DNA of 64,000 nucleotides from an uncultured Brachybacterium sp. (GTDB taxonomy: Bacteria > Actinomycetota > Actinomycetes > Actinomycetales > Dermabacteraceae), in NCBI RefSeq assembly GCF_947500705.1, contig NZ_CANMSY010000001.1, positions 124,001 to 188,000 on the forward strand, in the 5' to 3' direction. Position numbers and translations under genes: made by a program. Positions within the stretch are counted from its first letter, which is position 1; the number at the start of each line of letters is the position of its first letter. Shown here one piece after another: positions 30,750 through 40,443 of the stretch. The notes under the pieces are model-generated. The model did no database searches. It was not told the origin of the DNA and saw only the letters and a program-made list of their open reading frames with translations.

Positions 30750-31433
30750 TCAGCGAAGCGACGTGAGTGCTGCCCCTGCGAGCTCCTCGAGCTCGGCCTG
30801 TTCCGCGTTCCCATGGACGAGGACGCCCCAATCCGCGCCCTGACAGGAGATGCCGAGCAGCCCAGCGCCCTGGTCACCGCCGCTGAGGAGGCTGCATTCG
30901 GTCCCCTCGATGGTGAGCTCCTCCTCGACGACGACACCCGGCAAGGCGGAGGCGAGCATCGGAGCGCTGACCTCCGACCCCTCGGTGAGAGTGACCAGCT
31001 GCCCCTGCGGCGAGGAGTACTGCACGACCCACCGCGGATCCTGCCCGTCGGCGAAACGTGCGGAGCGTTCGCTCCACCCTTCCCCCACCGCGGGCACAGC
31101 TACCGGGAACGGCGCGCTGCGCTGCGCACGCTCCGCGCTCGCAGAGACATCCAGCGCAGAGTTCTCCAGCGGCTCCCGCTCCAGATCGCTGCCCACGCCG
31201 AAGAAGGCGATACCGATCACGACCACCACGGCCATCGTCAGCGCGAGCGCCCACACCATGTTCCGCAGCACAGTGTTCTTCTTCGACGGCAGCTCATAGG
31301 CGGACTTCGGCTGCGAACGGGGAGCCGAGAGTGCTGCCTGCGTAGACGCTGCTGACTGTTCCGGGCGCGCAGTCCGGTCGATCGGCGCGGCGTGCTCCGG
31401 AGGTGCGGAGGTCTCATGATCGGGATCGTGCAT
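30750..31433 (-). CDS. DUF4245 membrane protein
   Basis: 227 residues from the ATG at 31433. A Pro/Ala/Ser-rich cytoplasmic N-terminus (about 50 residues) leads to one transmembrane helix (MVWALALTMAVVVVIGIAFFGVG) and an extracytoplasmic domain. That domain carries the DUF4245 patterns: GWSERSARFADGQDPRWVVQYSSPQGQLVTL, GTECSLLSG and GISCQGADWGVLVHGNA, with two cysteines that may form a disulphide. Function unknown. The family is actinobacterial and usually neighbours xseAB and glpX or fumC, as here with xseB (convergent) and fumC nearby. Confidence 0.88.
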   Translation of the reverse strand: MHDPDHETSAPPEHAAPIDRTARPEQSAASTQAALSAPRSQPKSAYELPSKKNTVLRNMVWALALTMAVVVVIGIAFFGVGSDLEREPLENSALDVSASAERAQRSAPFPVAVPAVGEGWSERSARFADGQDPRWVVQYSSPQGQLVTLTEGSEVSAPMLASALPGVVVEEELTIEGTECSLLSGGDQGAGLLGISCQGADWGVLVHGNAEQAELEELAGAALTSLR

Positions 31434-31602
31434 GGGCCCATTGTCCCTGTAGGCCACCGCATCGGCTGTCAGGGGAGAGTCGCTCTGCCCGTCGACTTCA
31501 CCACAGGCTCCGCACCACACCTCGCCGCAGTCCATCGGGCGAAGCGCACCATCGCCTGCTCCTGCGTTCGCCCCGCTCCCGGAAACCTGCGATGATCGAG
31601 CG

Positions 31603-32514
31603 GTGACCGCGAGATTCCTGATCGTCGGAGAAGCACTCACTGACATCGTCGTCGACGCCGACGGCGTCCGTCGTGAGCATCCCGGCGGATCCCCCCTGAA
31701 CGTGGCCGTGGCGCTCAGCCGCCTCGGCCATCCCACCGAGCTCCTCACCCGCATCGGCGACGATCCGCGCGGCGACGCGATCCGTGCCCACCTGGAGGCG
31801 TCCGGCGTGCACCTGACGGCAGGCAGCTCGGTCTCCGCACCGACCTCCACCGCGCTCGCGCGGCTGAATGCTGAGGGCGCCGCCACCTACGAGTTCGATC
31901 TGCTCTGGGACCCCGACCCGTCGGGCCTGCCCGCCCAGGTCGAGGCGGTGCACACCTCCTCGATCGCCGCCGTGCTGGACCCCGGCGCCCGCACCGTGCT
32001 CGATGTGCTGCGCAGCCGTCGAGAGAGCGCCACCATCAGCTACGACCCCAATGCCCGCCCCTCCCTGATGGGGACGCCCGAGCTGGTGCGCGAACGGGTC
32101 GAGGCGAGCCTGGCCCTGAGCGATGTGGTCAAGGCCTCGGATGAGGACGTGGCCTGGCTGTACGGCACCGACGACGTCGAGGACGTGGTCGCCTCCTGGC
32201 GTTCGCTCGGCCCGGCGCTGACGGTGCTGACCCGAGGCGCCGAGGGCGCGGTGGGCTTCGCCGCATCAGGCCGGGTGCAGGTCTCCCCCGTCGTCGTCGA
32301 CGCGGTCGACACCGTCGGCGCCGGTGACACCTTCTCCGCCGGGATCCTGGACGCCCTCGCCGCGAAGGGACTGCTGGGGGCTCAGCGCCGCCCGGCGCTG
32401 GCCGCGATGCCGAGCGATGACCTCGCCACCGTGCTGAGACGCGCCGCGGCCCTCGCCGCGATCACCGTCTCGCGCGCCGGCGCGAACCCGCCCTGGAGCC
32501 ACGAACTCAGCTGA
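31603..32514 (+). CDS. PfkB-family carbohydrate kinase (fructokinase-like)
   Basis: 303 residues, GTG start. The ribokinase fold is clear. The N-terminal motif [31 protein letters not shown] is followed by an ISYDPNARP segment that points to the fructokinase subgroup. The C-terminal PfkB signature is [14 protein letters not shown], with the catalytic Asp in GAGD. It phosphorylates a sugar, most likely fructose, using ATP in the cytoplasm. It is a single gene between DUF4245 (divergent) and fumC. There is no neighbouring transporter to refine the substrate. Confidence 0.9.
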   Translation: MTARFLIVGEALTDIVVDADGVRREHPGGSPLNVAVALSRLGHPTELLTRIGDDPRGDAIRAHLEASGVHLTAGSSVSAPTSTALARLNAEGAATYEFDLLWDPDPSGLPAQVEAVHTSSIAAVLDPGARTVLDVLRSRRESATISYDPNARPSLMGTPELVRERVEASLALSDVVKASDEDVAWLYGTDDVEDVVASWRSLGPALTVLTRGAEGAVGFAASGRVQVSPVVVDAVDTVGAGDTFSAGILDALAAKGLLGAQRRPALAAMPSDDLATVLRRAAALAAITVSRAGANPPWSHELS

Positions 32515-32627
32515 CCGGCGGCTGCGATCACCACCGTCCCATGGGGAGCGCACGCCCCGGATCACTTCTCCTGCCCCTGTTCGTTCTCACCGATCCACTG
32601 CATGACAACCCCGAGGGAGGCCTCTCC

Positions 32628-34043
32628 ATGAACCAGTCCACGACCGCCGCGCAGCAGGACGGCTACCGCATCGAGCACGACACCATGGGCGAGGTGCGGG
32701 TGCCTGCCTCAGCCCTGTACCGGGCGCAGACCCAGCGTGCGGTGGAGAACTTCCCGATCTCCGGTCAGGGCCTGGAGCCCGCGCACATCCACGCCCTCGC
32801 CCAGGTGAAGAAGGCGGCAGCGCGCGCGAACCAGGACCTCGGGGTGCTGGATCCGGCCATCGCCGACGCGATCGTGGCCGCGGCCGATGCGGTGATCGCC
32901 GGCGAGCATGACGATCAGTTCCCGGTGGACACCTACCAGACCGGCTCCGGCACCAGCTCGAACATGAACATGAACGAGGTGCTCGCGACGCTCGCGACGA
33001 ACGCCGGCACCGAGGTCCACCCCAATGACCACGTGAACTGCTCGCAGTCCTCGAATGACGTCTTCCCCACCTCGGTGCACGTGGCCGTCACCCAGGGCGT
33101 CGTCGAGAAGCTGCTGCCCGCGCTCGCCCACCTCGCCACGTCGCTCGAGGCTAAGGCCGAGGCCTGGAAGAGCGTGGTCAAGGCCGGCCGCACCCACCTG
33201 ATGGACGCCACCCCGGTGACCCTCGGCCAGGAGTTCGGCGGCTACGCGGCATCGATCCGCTACGGCATCGAGCGCGTCGAGGCGGCTCTGCCGCGCACCG
33301 CGGAGGTCCCCCAGGGCGGCACCGCCGTGGGCACCGGCATCAACACCCCGATCGGCTTCCCGCAGAAGGTCATCGCGAACCTCGCCGAGCAGACCTCGCT
33401 GCCGCTCACCGAGGCGCGCAACCACTTCGAGGCGCAGTCCAACCGCGACGGCCTGGTCGAGATGTCCGGCGCGCTGCGCACCATCGCGGTCTCCCTCACC
33501 AAGATCTGCAACGACCTGCGCTGGATGGGCTCGGGCCCCAACACGGGCCTCGGCGAGATCTCGATCCCCGACCTGCAGCCGGGATCCTCGATCATGCCCG
33601 GCAAGGTCAACCCCGTGATCCCCGAGGCCGTGCTGATGGTGTGCGCGAAGGTCATCGGCAACGACGCGGCGATCGCCTGGGGCGGTGCACAGGGCTCCTT
33701 CGAGCTGAACGTGCAGATCCCGCTGATGGGCACCAGCCTGCTGGAGTCGATCCGCCTGCTCGCCAACGCCTCCACCGTGCTGGCGGACAAGACAGTCGAC
33801 GGCCTGGTCGCCAACGAGGAGAAGGCCCGCTTCTACGCGGAGGCCTCCCCCTCGATCGTCACCCCGCTGAACAAGCTGATCGGCTACGAGAGCGCCGCGA
33901 AGATTGCCAAGCACGCGGTCGCCGAGCGCATCTCCGTGCGCGAGGCCGTCGTCGCTCTGGGCTTCGTGGAGCGAGGCGAGCTCACCGAGGCGCAGCTGGA
34001 CGAGGCGCTGGACGTGCTGTCCATGACGGCACCGAAGGCCTGA
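32628..34043 (+). CDS. fumC: Class II fumarate hydratase
   Basis: 471 residues from the ATG at 32628, which has GAGGGAGG upstream; an earlier in-frame start at 32541 is not needed. The enzyme interconverts fumarate and malate in the TCA cycle as a homotetramer. Diagnostic segments are [70 protein letters not shown] and the superfamily signature [11 protein letters not shown], which carries the catalytic Ser loop. Length matches the family. Single gene; a palindromic repeat lies 90-160 bp after its stop. Confidence 0.96.
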   Translation: MNQSTTAAQQDGYRIEHDTMGEVRVPASALYRAQTQRAVENFPISGQGLEPAHIHALAQVKKAAARANQDLGVLDPAIADAIVAAADAVIAGEHDDQFPVDTYQTGSGTSSNMNMNEVLATLATNAGTEVHPNDHVNCSQSSNDVFPTSVHVAVTQGVVEKLLPALAHLATSLEAKAEAWKSVVKAGRTHLMDATPVTLGQEFGGYAASIRYGIERVEAALPRTAEVPQGGTAVGTGINTPIGFPQKVIANLAEQTSLPLTEARNHFEAQSNRDGLVEMSGALRTIAVSLTKICNDLRWMGSGPNTGLGEISIPDLQPGSSIMPGKVNPVIPEAVLMVCAKVIGNDAAIAWGGAQGSFELNVQIPLMGTSLLESIRLLANASTVLADKTVDGLVANEEKARFYAEASPSIVTPLNKLIGYESAAKIAKHAVAERISVREAVVALGFVERGELTEAQLDEALDVLSMTAPKA

Positions 34044-34343
34044 TCCCGGTGCCGACCGCTCGGAGTGCCTGAGGGGCGGGCCGGGACGGGCGCTCCAATG
34101 CCCAGTGGGACGCCCCGTGCGGTTCCCGAGTGCACCCACTGGCGCTCAGCCAGCATGCGGCATCGCATACGGAGCCCGTGTGCTGGCTGAGCGCCACCGG
34201 ATGCCGTCGTCACTTCGGCCCCGGACCGGCCCCGGCCCTCGAACCGCGCTACCCTGCCCGGCTTCGGACCTCTGGACCCGCGCCCCGCGCGCCCAGCTCC
34301 ACGACCTTGACCTGGAGTGCACTCCAGGGGGTTGGCTCGGCGC
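34044..34343. other. Intergenic region after fumC
   Basis: 300 bp without a supported gene; contains the palindromic repeat copy 1. Short frames across it are explained by the repeat. Confidence 0.6.
34126..34208. repeat. REP-like palindromic element, copy 1
   Basis: Arms GGCGCTCAGCCAGCA (34141-34155) and TGCTGGCTGAGCGCC (34181-34195) pair perfectly over 15 bp around a 25-bp loop, within a longer conserved unit starting TGCACCCACT and ending CACCGGATG. A second copy occurs at 36198-36270. It may act as a transcription terminator after fumC. Confidence 0.75.
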
Positions 34344-34721
34344 ATGTCGATCCTGCTTCTCGTGCCCTACGCCCTGCTGGCTCTCTCCCAGCTCCTCGCC
34401 CTCGTCGCCTTCGCCCAGGCCGCGCCGACCGCCCAGGCCGGGGCGACGGCGCTGGGCGTACCACTGCTCGCTTACCTCGCGGCGGCAATGCTGAGCCTCG
34501 GCTCTGCGGGCCTCGCCGCCGTCCCCGCCCGCATCGCAGAGCCGGGCGCTCCGGGGCCTCTGATCGGACTGGGAGTGCTGGGCGGTGTGCTGATCTGCGC
34601 CGCTCCGCTACTGTGGGGCAGCACGATCGGGGAGTTCCACCTCAGCCATCATCTGGTGCGGGCGGCGATCGTGGCCGGCTGTCTCGTGCTGTACTCGATG
34701 CATGTCGTTGCCCATCGGTGA
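34344..34721 (+). CDS. Small integral membrane protein, unknown
   Basis: 125 residues from the ATG at 34344. Four hydrophobic segments can be seen: LLLVPYALLALSQLLALVAFA, GVPLLAYLAAAMLSLGSAGLAAV, LIGLGVLGGVLICAAPLLW, and AAIVAGCLVLYSMHVVAHR. I do not recognise a family. Its 3' end overlaps the start of the merR-type gene by 20 bp, so the two form an operon and the regulator may control it. The overlap and strongly biased codon use support a real gene. Confidence 0.65.
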   Translation: MSILLLVPYALLALSQLLALVAFAQAAPTAQAGATALGVPLLAYLAAAMLSLGSAGLAAVPARIAEPGAPGPLIGLGVLGGVLICAAPLLWGSTIGEFHLSHHLVRAAIVAGCLVLYSMHVVAHR

Positions 34722-35094
34722 AGTCTCCCGCCGCAGCGGGCTGAGCCCGGACACCCTGCGCTTCTACGAGCGCGAAGGGCTCCTCCCCGTGCCGGGACGC
34801 ACCAGCGGCGGCGCCCGCCGTTACGACCCTGCGGTGCTCGACCAGCTCCAGGTGATCTCCACCCTGCGAGGCCTCGGATTCGGGCTGGACCAGGTCCGTG
34901 ATCTCCTCGCCGCCAAGAGCTCCACCCACTCGGTGAGGGCGCGCATCGACGCTGCCGGCGCGAGCATCGACCGGCTCGAGGCGCTGCTGGACGAGAAGGA
35001 GAAGGCCCTGCAGGAGGCACGTGACCTGCTCGGTCAGTGGCGTGACGAACTGGATTCGTGGGAGCCGTGGCCGGATACCCCGCTCCCCCAGTGA
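34702..35094 (+). CDS. MerR-family transcriptional regulator
   Basis: 130 residues. MerR helix-turn-helix: LPIGEVSRRSGLSPDTLRFYEREGLLPVPGRTSGGARRYDPAVLDQLQVISTLRGLGFGLDQVRDLLA (about 3-72). A dimerisation coiled coil follows (IDRLEALLDEKEKALQEARDLL). There are no cysteines for metal binding in the effector region, so it is not a typical metal sensor. It overlaps the upstream membrane protein gene and probably regulates that operon. The effector is unknown. Confidence 0.9.
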   Translation: MSLPIGEVSRRSGLSPDTLRFYEREGLLPVPGRTSGGARRYDPAVLDQLQVISTLRGLGFGLDQVRDLLAAKSSTHSVRARIDAAGASIDRLEALLDEKEKALQEARDLLGQWRDELDSWEPWPDTPLPQ

Positions 35095-35124
35095 CTGCGG
35101 CCCCGCCATCTGGTCACTACGCCC

Positions 35125-36015
35125 TCAGCGACGCGGCGGGTCCAGATGCTCCCCGCGGCGGAGGATGGCGAGAAGCATCGCCTGCGTCTCTTCCCAGCGC
35201 AGGAACACCTGTTCCCAGGAAAGCCGCGTGACGCGGTACCCGCGCGACGTCAGGTAGAGGTCTCGCGCCCGGTCCGCGTCGTAGCTGAGCGGATCGTCAT
35301 GGAACTCACGGCTATCGCATTCGATCACCCAGCTCCTGCCCACCAGCAGGTCCATCCGTCGCCGGCCGTCCGGGAACAGCACCTGGGACTTTACGGGAAA
35401 GTGTCGTGATTCCATCCACCAGCGCACCGTTGTCTCCGTCCCGGACTCCGCGTCCGCCCGGACCCTGGTGAGCGGTCGACGGATCCGCTGCGGCAGCGAG
35501 GCCAGGATCCGGTCCGCCTCGCGCCGGGAGAGCAGTCGCCGATACAGCCCGGACTCGAAGAGCACGGCCGCCTTCTCCACGGGGAGGCAGTGTGCGGCAT
35601 GTGTGAGGACGAGGTCGAGGGCGGGGACGGGGTCGAGGCCGGGCCAGGACCGGAGCGCGGGACCGTGCAGGACGATCTCCTGCTCCTCGGCCAGCGTGAT
35701 GACCTTCCCCGCCATGCGCCGCACAGGGTGCGCGCGGGCATTCCGCAGCTCCTCACCGACACGCAGCAACCGCGGACGGAACACATGGAAGCCGGTGTGC
35801 GGCGGCGTCCACAGCCCGTGCAGTGATGCCCCGTCCAGACAGGTGGGCCGCACCCCGAGGCGCAGCATCCGGACGACGCCCAGCGGCGCCTCCTCCGTGA
35901 CGTACCAGGGTTGGACGCTTCTCATCGTGCCGTTCCCCAGCCAGCGCCGGACCGCATACTGAGAGACTCCGTCCGCATGGAGGAGTGTCTTGTGCCGAAT
36001 GCCCGTGAGCTCCAT
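35125..36015 (-). CDS. DUF559 domain protein (Vsr-like nuclease fold)
   Basis: 296 residues from the ATG at 36015. The first ~200 residues resemble the AbiEi-like/winged-helix part that accompanies many actinobacterial DUF559 proteins (GVSQYAVRRWLGNGTMRSVQPWYV, LDLVLTHAAHCLPVEKAAVLFESGLYRRLLSRREADRIL). The C-terminal part is the DUF559 endonuclease-like fold: FPDGRRRMDLLVGRSWVIECDSREFHDDPLSYDADRARDLYLTSRGYRVTRLSWEQV. It has D and E-x-D near the expected E-x-K position, so catalysis is uncertain. Such genes are common in multiple copies in these genomes, and their role is unknown. Neighbours are unrelated. Confidence 0.82.
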   Translation of the reverse strand: MELTGIRHKTLLHADGVSQYAVRRWLGNGTMRSVQPWYVTEEAPLGVVRMLRLGVRPTCLDGASLHGLWTPPHTGFHVFRPRLLRVGEELRNARAHPVRRMAGKVITLAEEQEIVLHGPALRSWPGLDPVPALDLVLTHAAHCLPVEKAAVLFESGLYRRLLSRREADRILASLPQRIRRPLTRVRADAESGTETTVRWWMESRHFPVKSQVLFPDGRRRMDLLVGRSWVIECDSREFHDDPLSYDADRARDLYLTSRGYRVTRLSWEQVFLRWEETQAMLLAILRRGEHLDPPRR

Positions 36016-36404
36016 GCCAGAGAGGGAAGCATCGACGCCGTCGCGGGGTCGGCGTACGGCCTGCGCCGTGGACCGACCGGCGCTGTGGAGGAGAGGTGAC
36101 CGCAGCCGGAGCGGGCGCACCCGCCCACAGCACGCCCCGCCCACAGGCAGGCGCATCCGCACCAGCTCCCCGGCCAGGACGGCACCTGAGCCCGATTGCA
36201 TCCACTGGCGCTCTGCCAGCACGCATCCCCGTATACGGCCCCCGCATGCTGGCTGAGCGGCACCGGATGACGAGTCCGCGCCGAGAACCGGGTCCCGTGG
36301 CAGACCTGGTCCCACCAGTGCCACGGCACGCCCACCCCGTCCCAGGCTCCGTTCCGCTCGGCCCGCACTGCCCCGCGGCGCTGACACTCCGCCCGGCTCG
36401 CGCC
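36016..36404. other. Intergenic region between DUF559 and phoH-type genes
   Basis: About 390 bp without a supported gene. Apart from the palindromic repeat copy 2 and the putative promoter of the DUF559 gene nothing is evident. Confidence 0.6.
36198..36270. repeat. REP-like palindromic element, copy 2
   Basis: Same unit as at 34126-34208: TGCATCCACTGGCGCTC at the left, GCTGGCTGAGCGGCACCGG at the right. Arms pair with a few mismatches around a roughly 25-bp loop. Confidence 0.7.
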
Positions 36405-37865
36405 TCAGAACACCGGCTCGTCGAGCACGTGCGTGACCAGCTCGGCGACCTTGGAGCGCTCGGAGCGCTGCAGGGTGACGTGCGCGAACAGGTCCTTCTC
36501 CTTGAGCGCCTCGACCACGGAGGCGATCCCGTCGTAGCGGCCGATGCGGAGGTTGTCGCGCTGGGCCACGTCGTGGGTGAGCACCACCCGGGAGTTCTGC
36601 CCGATGCGGGAGAGCATCGTCAGCAGCACGTTGCGTTCGAGGGACTGGGCTTCGTCGACGATCACGAAGGCGTCATGGAGGGAGCGGCCGCGGATATGGG
36701 TCAGGGGCAGCACCTCGAGCATGCCGCGGGAGAGCACCTCGTCGATCACGTTCTGGGAGACCATCGAACCCAGCGTGTCGAACACGGCCTGGCCCCAGGG
36801 GCCCATCTTCTCGCCCTGGTCACCGGGGAGATAGCCCAGCTCCTGGCCACCCACGGCGAACAGCGGGCGGAACACCATGATCTTGCGCTGGGTACGACGC
36901 TCGAGCACGGCCTCGAGCCCTGCGCACAGTGCCAGCGCGCTCTTGCCGGTGCCGGCGCGGCCGCCGAGGGAGACGATGCCGATGGACTCATCCTGGAGCA
37001 GGTCGATCGCGATCCGCTGCTCGGCCGAGCGCCCGGCCACCCCGAACACGGTCTGATCACCTTCGACCAGTCGGACCTGCCGATCACGGGTGACCCGTCC
37101 TAGGGCGGAGCCACGCGGGCTGGTGATCGTCAGTCCGGTATGGACAGGCTGATGGGCCACCTCGGAGATCTGGACCGCCTGGCCGTCATAGAGGTCCGTC
37201 ATCGTCTGCTCGTCGACCGTGGTGGTGACCATGCCCGTGTAGCCGCGGTCGCGTGCCAGCTCCGCGCGGTACTCCTCGGCGTGGATGCCCGATGCACTCG
37301 CTTTGATCCGCATCGGCAGGTCCTTCGAGACGAGCACCACGTTCTTGCCCTCGAGCTGCAGGTTCTTGGCGACGGCGAGGATGCGGGTGTCGTTGTCTCC
37401 GAGGCGGAACCCGTCCGGCAGGGAGGCGGGGTTCATGTGGTTGAGCTCGACGTGCACGTGCCCGCCGTCCTTGCCGATCGGCAGCGGCTGGGCGAGGTTC
37501 CCGTGCAGCTCGCGCAGATCGTCCAGGAGGCGCAGGGCCTGGCGGGCGAAGTAGCCGAGGTCCGGATGATGGCGCTTGGCCTCGAGCTCCGTGACCACCA
37601 CGATCGGGAGCACGATGTCGTGCTCGGCGAAACGGTGCAGGGACAGCGGATCCGAGAGCAGCACCGAGGTGTCCAGGACGTAGGTGATCACACCCGTCTC
37701 GACCTCGGCGAGCATCTGCTGCGCAGCGCCGGGCAGCAGCGAGGGCACCACGGGGGCGCCGTCGGGGTTCGCGGCCCCGATCACCGACGCCCCGGTGCGA
37801 GTGCCGAACGATGCCGTGCCGTCGGCGGCGGGCATCGTCTCGCGAGTGGTGATGGTCTCTTCCAT
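36405..37865 (-). CDS. PIN-PhoH family ATPase (PhoH2)
   Basis: 486 residues from the ATG at 37865. An N-terminal PIN RNase domain ([19 protein letters not shown], about 62-80, with later [10 protein letters not shown]) is joined to a PhoH ATPase: [14 protein letters not shown] (Walker A, about 297), [22 protein letters not shown] (Walker B) and [11 protein letters not shown]. This PhoH2 architecture belongs to actinobacteria and others; characterised members unwind and cut RNA in an ATP-dependent way. The gene is monocistronic. An ~50-residue Thr/Ala-rich N-terminal tail precedes the PIN domain. Confidence 0.93.
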   Translation of the reverse strand: MEETITTRETMPAADGTASFGTRTGASVIGAANPDGAPVVPSLLPGAAQQMLAEVETGVITYVLDTSVLLSDPLSLHRFAEHDIVLPIVVVTELEAKRHHPDLGYFARQALRLLDDLRELHGNLAQPLPIGKDGGHVHVELNHMNPASLPDGFRLGDNDTRILAVAKNLQLEGKNVVLVSKDLPMRIKASASGIHAEEYRAELARDRGYTGMVTTTVDEQTMTDLYDGQAVQISEVAHQPVHTGLTITSPRGSALGRVTRDRQVRLVEGDQTVFGVAGRSAEQRIAIDLLQDESIGIVSLGGRAGTGKSALALCAGLEAVLERRTQRKIMVFRPLFAVGGQELGYLPGDQGEKMGPWGQAVFDTLGSMVSQNVIDEVLSRGMLEVLPLTHIRGRSLHDAFVIVDEAQSLERNVLLTMLSRIGQNSRVVLTHDVAQRDNLRIGRYDGIASVVEALKEKDLFAHVTLQRSERSKVAELVTHVLDEPVF

Positions 37866-38102
37866 GGGAGCCTCCCGAGATCGAGCGGATGCCTGGACCA
37901 TAGCCGCGCCGGCAGCCGCCATCGGGCGCGTCCCGCAGGGTGCGGGGACGACGTTCACCCGATCGTCATCGGGAGTTCTGCAGGGCTCCCGATGGACTCC
38001 AGTGTGCCACCGGTCACAGGGTGCGCTGGGGAGGTGGGGCCGAGAATTCGACACACCGTACCGCCTCCCGCCTCACCCGGGCCGGGACCGGACGCGCTTC
38101 GC

Positions 38103-38861
38103 TCAGGCGCCGTAGCGGCGTTCCCGGCGACAGAAGTCCCGCAGCGCCCGCAGCAGATCGATCCGTCGGAAGCCGGGCCAGTAGGTCTCGCAGAACCAGT
38201 ACTCCGAGTGCACGGACTGCCAGAGCAGGAAGCCGGAGAGCCGCTGCTCGCCGGAGGTGCGGATGATGAGGTCCGGGTCGGGCTGACCTCGGGTGTAGAG
38301 GTGCTCGGCGATCGAGTCGACGCTGATGGCGGAGGCGACCTGTTCCCCGTCGAGACCCTGCGCGGACAGGTCGCGCACGAGCTCGCGCACGGCGTCGACG
38401 ATCTCCTCGCGGCCGCCGTACCCGATGGCGACATTCACGGTCAGCGTCGATTCACGGGCGACCTGCTCCTGGGCCCGGGCGATCCCGGCACGCATCTCCT
38501 CCGGCAGCGCCTCGGCATTGCCGGTCAGCCGCACACAGTGGCCGGCCTCGATGATCTGCTCGATGGTGCCGGTGATGATCTCGTAGAGCGCGACGAGCTC
38601 CTCGGGCGGGCGGCGCAGATTGTCGGTGGAGAGCATCCACACGGTGACCAGCGGGATGTCGAGCCCTTCGCACCAGGAGAGGAACTCGAGGATCTTGGCG
38701 GCGCCGACGCGATGGCCATGCTCGGTGGACTCGCCCGCCTCCTTCGCCCAGCGGCGGTTGCCGTCCACGATCACGCCCAGATGCTGAGGGAGCGAGAAGG
38801 ACTCGAGCTCCTTGCTGAGCCGGCGCTCGTAGACGCGATAGAGGAGACCGTCGTCGTCCAT
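38103..38861 (-). CDS. uppS: Isoprenyl (undecaprenyl-type) diphosphate synthase
   Basis: 252 residues from the ATG at 38861. A cis-prenyltransferase that extends farnesyl or geranyl diphosphate with IPP for the cell-wall lipid carrier. The catalytic Asp lies in HLGVIVDGNRRWAKEAG (D33). Further motifs are STDNLRRPPEELVALYEII, VNVAIGYGGREEIVDAVREL, and the C-terminal DPDLIIRTSGEQRLSGFLLWQSVHSEYWF, the IPP-binding R-x-S-G-E-x-R-L-S-x-F. Short- versus long-chain specificity cannot be read with certainty. The gene is divergent from the hemolysin III gene across about 210 bp. Confidence 0.94.
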   Translation of the reverse strand: MDDDGLLYRVYERRLSKELESFSLPQHLGVIVDGNRRWAKEAGESTEHGHRVGAAKILEFLSWCEGLDIPLVTVWMLSTDNLRRPPEELVALYEIITGTIEQIIEAGHCVRLTGNAEALPEEMRAGIARAQEQVARESTLTVNVAIGYGGREEIVDAVRELVRDLSAQGLDGEQVASAISVDSIAEHLYTRGQPDPDLIIRTSGEQRLSGFLLWQSVHSEYWFCETYWPGFRRIDLLRALRDFCRRERRYGA

Positions 38862-39046
38862 GGCAGCCTCCGTTCCGTCCTGCAGATGCTCTTGGGTGCC
38901 CGCGCCGCAGATCATCCTCCGCGGCGCCGCAGCGACGCGCGGTCCTGGGCGCTGGGGCGTACGTCTCCATTATCGGGCACGGCCCGGCGAGGTCCCGACG
39001 AACCCGGGAAATCGACACCGGATGGACACAGCGAGCACACCATTAA

Positions 39047-39068
39047 CCTACGGCCCCGTAAGTTACGG
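39047..39068 (+). promoter_or_regulatory. Operator-like inverted repeats upstream of hemolysin III gene
   Basis: TACGG-CC-CCGTA (39049-39060) overlaps the perfect palindrome CCGTAA-G-TTACGG (39056-39068), and another TTACGG lies just inside the coding region (39082). Alternating TTACGG/CCGTAA half-sites resemble TetR-family operators of actinobacteria. No regulator is adjacent. Confidence 0.5.
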
Positions 39069-39075
39069 TGTTCCC

Positions 39076-39951
39076 ATGAATTACGGAATTCGACACGAGG
39101 GCGACGGACAGCCCTCCGGGCACCACTCCGACCCTCCAGATCACGCGCAGTCCGCGGCCGCGCTCGAGGATCCCGCCGCGCGCGAGCTCTTCGAGGCGAC
39201 GTCGAGCAGCGGCGGCACCGAGCTGCCGACCGACGAGGACCTGCCCACCGCCGAGAACTTCCCGTTCGCCCCGCGCACCCTCACCCGGGCGATGGCTCGC
39301 CGGGCCACCCACCTGGGCCTCCAGCTGCCGAAGCCGCGCCTGCGCGGGATGCTGCACCTGATCGCGTTCCCTGCCACGTTGGTGGTGGGGCTGCTGCTGG
39401 TCGCTGTCGGCGACACACTGCTGATCCGTCTCGCCTGCGCGGTCTTCGTGCTCACCGCGGGCCTGCTGTTCGGCATCAGCGCGGTCTACCACCGCGGCAC
39501 GTGGACCCCGCAGAAGGCGATCATGCTGCGGCGCTTCGACCACGCGAACATCTTCCTGATCATCGCCGGCACCTACACCCCGATCGCCGTGGCGATGCTC
39601 GAGCCGGGCTCGGCCCGCACCCTGCTGGCGATCGCGTGGGGCGGTGCGCTGGTCGGCGTCTGCTTCCGGCTGTTCTGGACCGGGGCCCCGCGCTGGATCT
39701 ACGTGCCCGCCTATGTCGCGCTGGGCTGGGTGGCGGTCTTCTACATGCCGCAGCTGCAGGCCAGCGGCGGCTGGGCCGTGGTCTGGCTGCTGGCGTTCGG
39801 CGGTCTCGCCTATACGGCGGGCGCGGTCATGTATGCGCTCAAGCGCCCGAACCCCTCACCGGCCTGGTTCGGATTCCACGAGCTCTTCCATGCCGGCACT
39901 CTGATCGGCTTCGGCTGCCACTTCGCGGCAGTCGCAGTGACTGTGATCTGA
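39076..39951 (+). CDS. Hemolysin III/PAQR family membrane protein
   Basis: 291 residues from the ATG at 39076. After a hydrophilic N-terminus (about 90 residues, acidic) come seven transmembrane segments of the PAQR/hemolysin III family. Conserved polar residues are in RGMLHLIAFPATL, FGISAVYHRGTW, RRFDHANIFLIIAGTYTPIAV and FGFHELFHAGTLIGFGCHF; the His, Ser and Asp of these motifs form the predicted zinc site. The bacterial role is in membrane-fluidity or energy homeostasis (TrhA in E. coli and B. subtilis); haemolysis is historical. The N-terminal extension is longer than usual. Confidence 0.92.
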   Translation: MNYGIRHEGDGQPSGHHSDPPDHAQSAAALEDPAARELFEATSSSGGTELPTDEDLPTAENFPFAPRTLTRAMARRATHLGLQLPKPRLRGMLHLIAFPATLVVGLLLVAVGDTLLIRLACAVFVLTAGLLFGISAVYHRGTWTPQKAIMLRRFDHANIFLIIAGTYTPIAVAMLEPGSARTLLAIAWGGALVGVCFRLFWTGAPRWIYVPAYVALGWVAVFYMPQLQASGGWAVVWLLAFGGLAYTAGAVMYALKRPNPSPAWFGFHELFHAGTLIGFGCHFAAVAVTVI

Positions 39952-40014
39952 CGAGTCGCCGTGATCTGACGAGTGGCCGTGATCAGCCGCGGGATGCGCT
40001 CTGACGGTCGCCGC

Positions 40015-40443
40015 TCAGCGGTCCTCGGCGGAGGGCGGGGTTCCGTTCTCGGGTCGGTCGCCCGCCGCGTCCTCCGACCCGGCTGCCGGCTGCTCCGAGG
40101 TCGGCTCGGCGACGACCGGCTGGCCCTCCGCCGGCTGCCCATCCGCCGGCTGCCCATCCGCCGGCTCACTGTCGATCTCCTCCGCCGTCGGCTCGGCCTC
40201 GGCGCGCTCTTCGGCGCGCTCCTCTGCCTCGATCCTCTCCTGAACCCGGGCCCGGGCCTGGACTCGGCGGGTATGGCGGGTCATGCTGATCGCGAGCAGC
40301 ACCACCAGGACCGCCATCACGAAGGTCGCATAGAAGCCCGGCAGACCCGGCGAGACGGTGACGGAGTTGAACTCCTCGCCGTCCGACGGGTTCGGTGTGG
40401 CCAGCAGCACGCCCGCCTCGAACAGCAGCTGTGCCCCGTTCAT
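40015..40443 (-). CDS. Small membrane protein with acidic repeat tail, upstream partner mca
   Basis: 142 residues. A transmembrane helix (GFYATFVMAVLVVLLAISMTRHT, about 36-58) is followed by a basic/acidic helix (VQARARVQERIEAEERAEERAEAE) and a low-complexity tail with three near-perfect ADGQP units. It corresponds to the small membrane protein often found next to mca in actinobacteria. Its ATG overlaps the mca stop by 4 bp (40440-40443), so both are on one transcript. Function unknown. Confidence 0.8.
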   Translation of the reverse strand: MNGAQLLFEAGVLLATPNPSDGEEFNSVTVSPGLPGFYATFVMAVLVVLLAISMTRHTRRVQARARVQERIEAEERAEERAEAEPTAEEIDSEPADGQPADGQPAEGQPVVAEPTSEQPAAGSEDAAGDRPENGTPPSAEDR

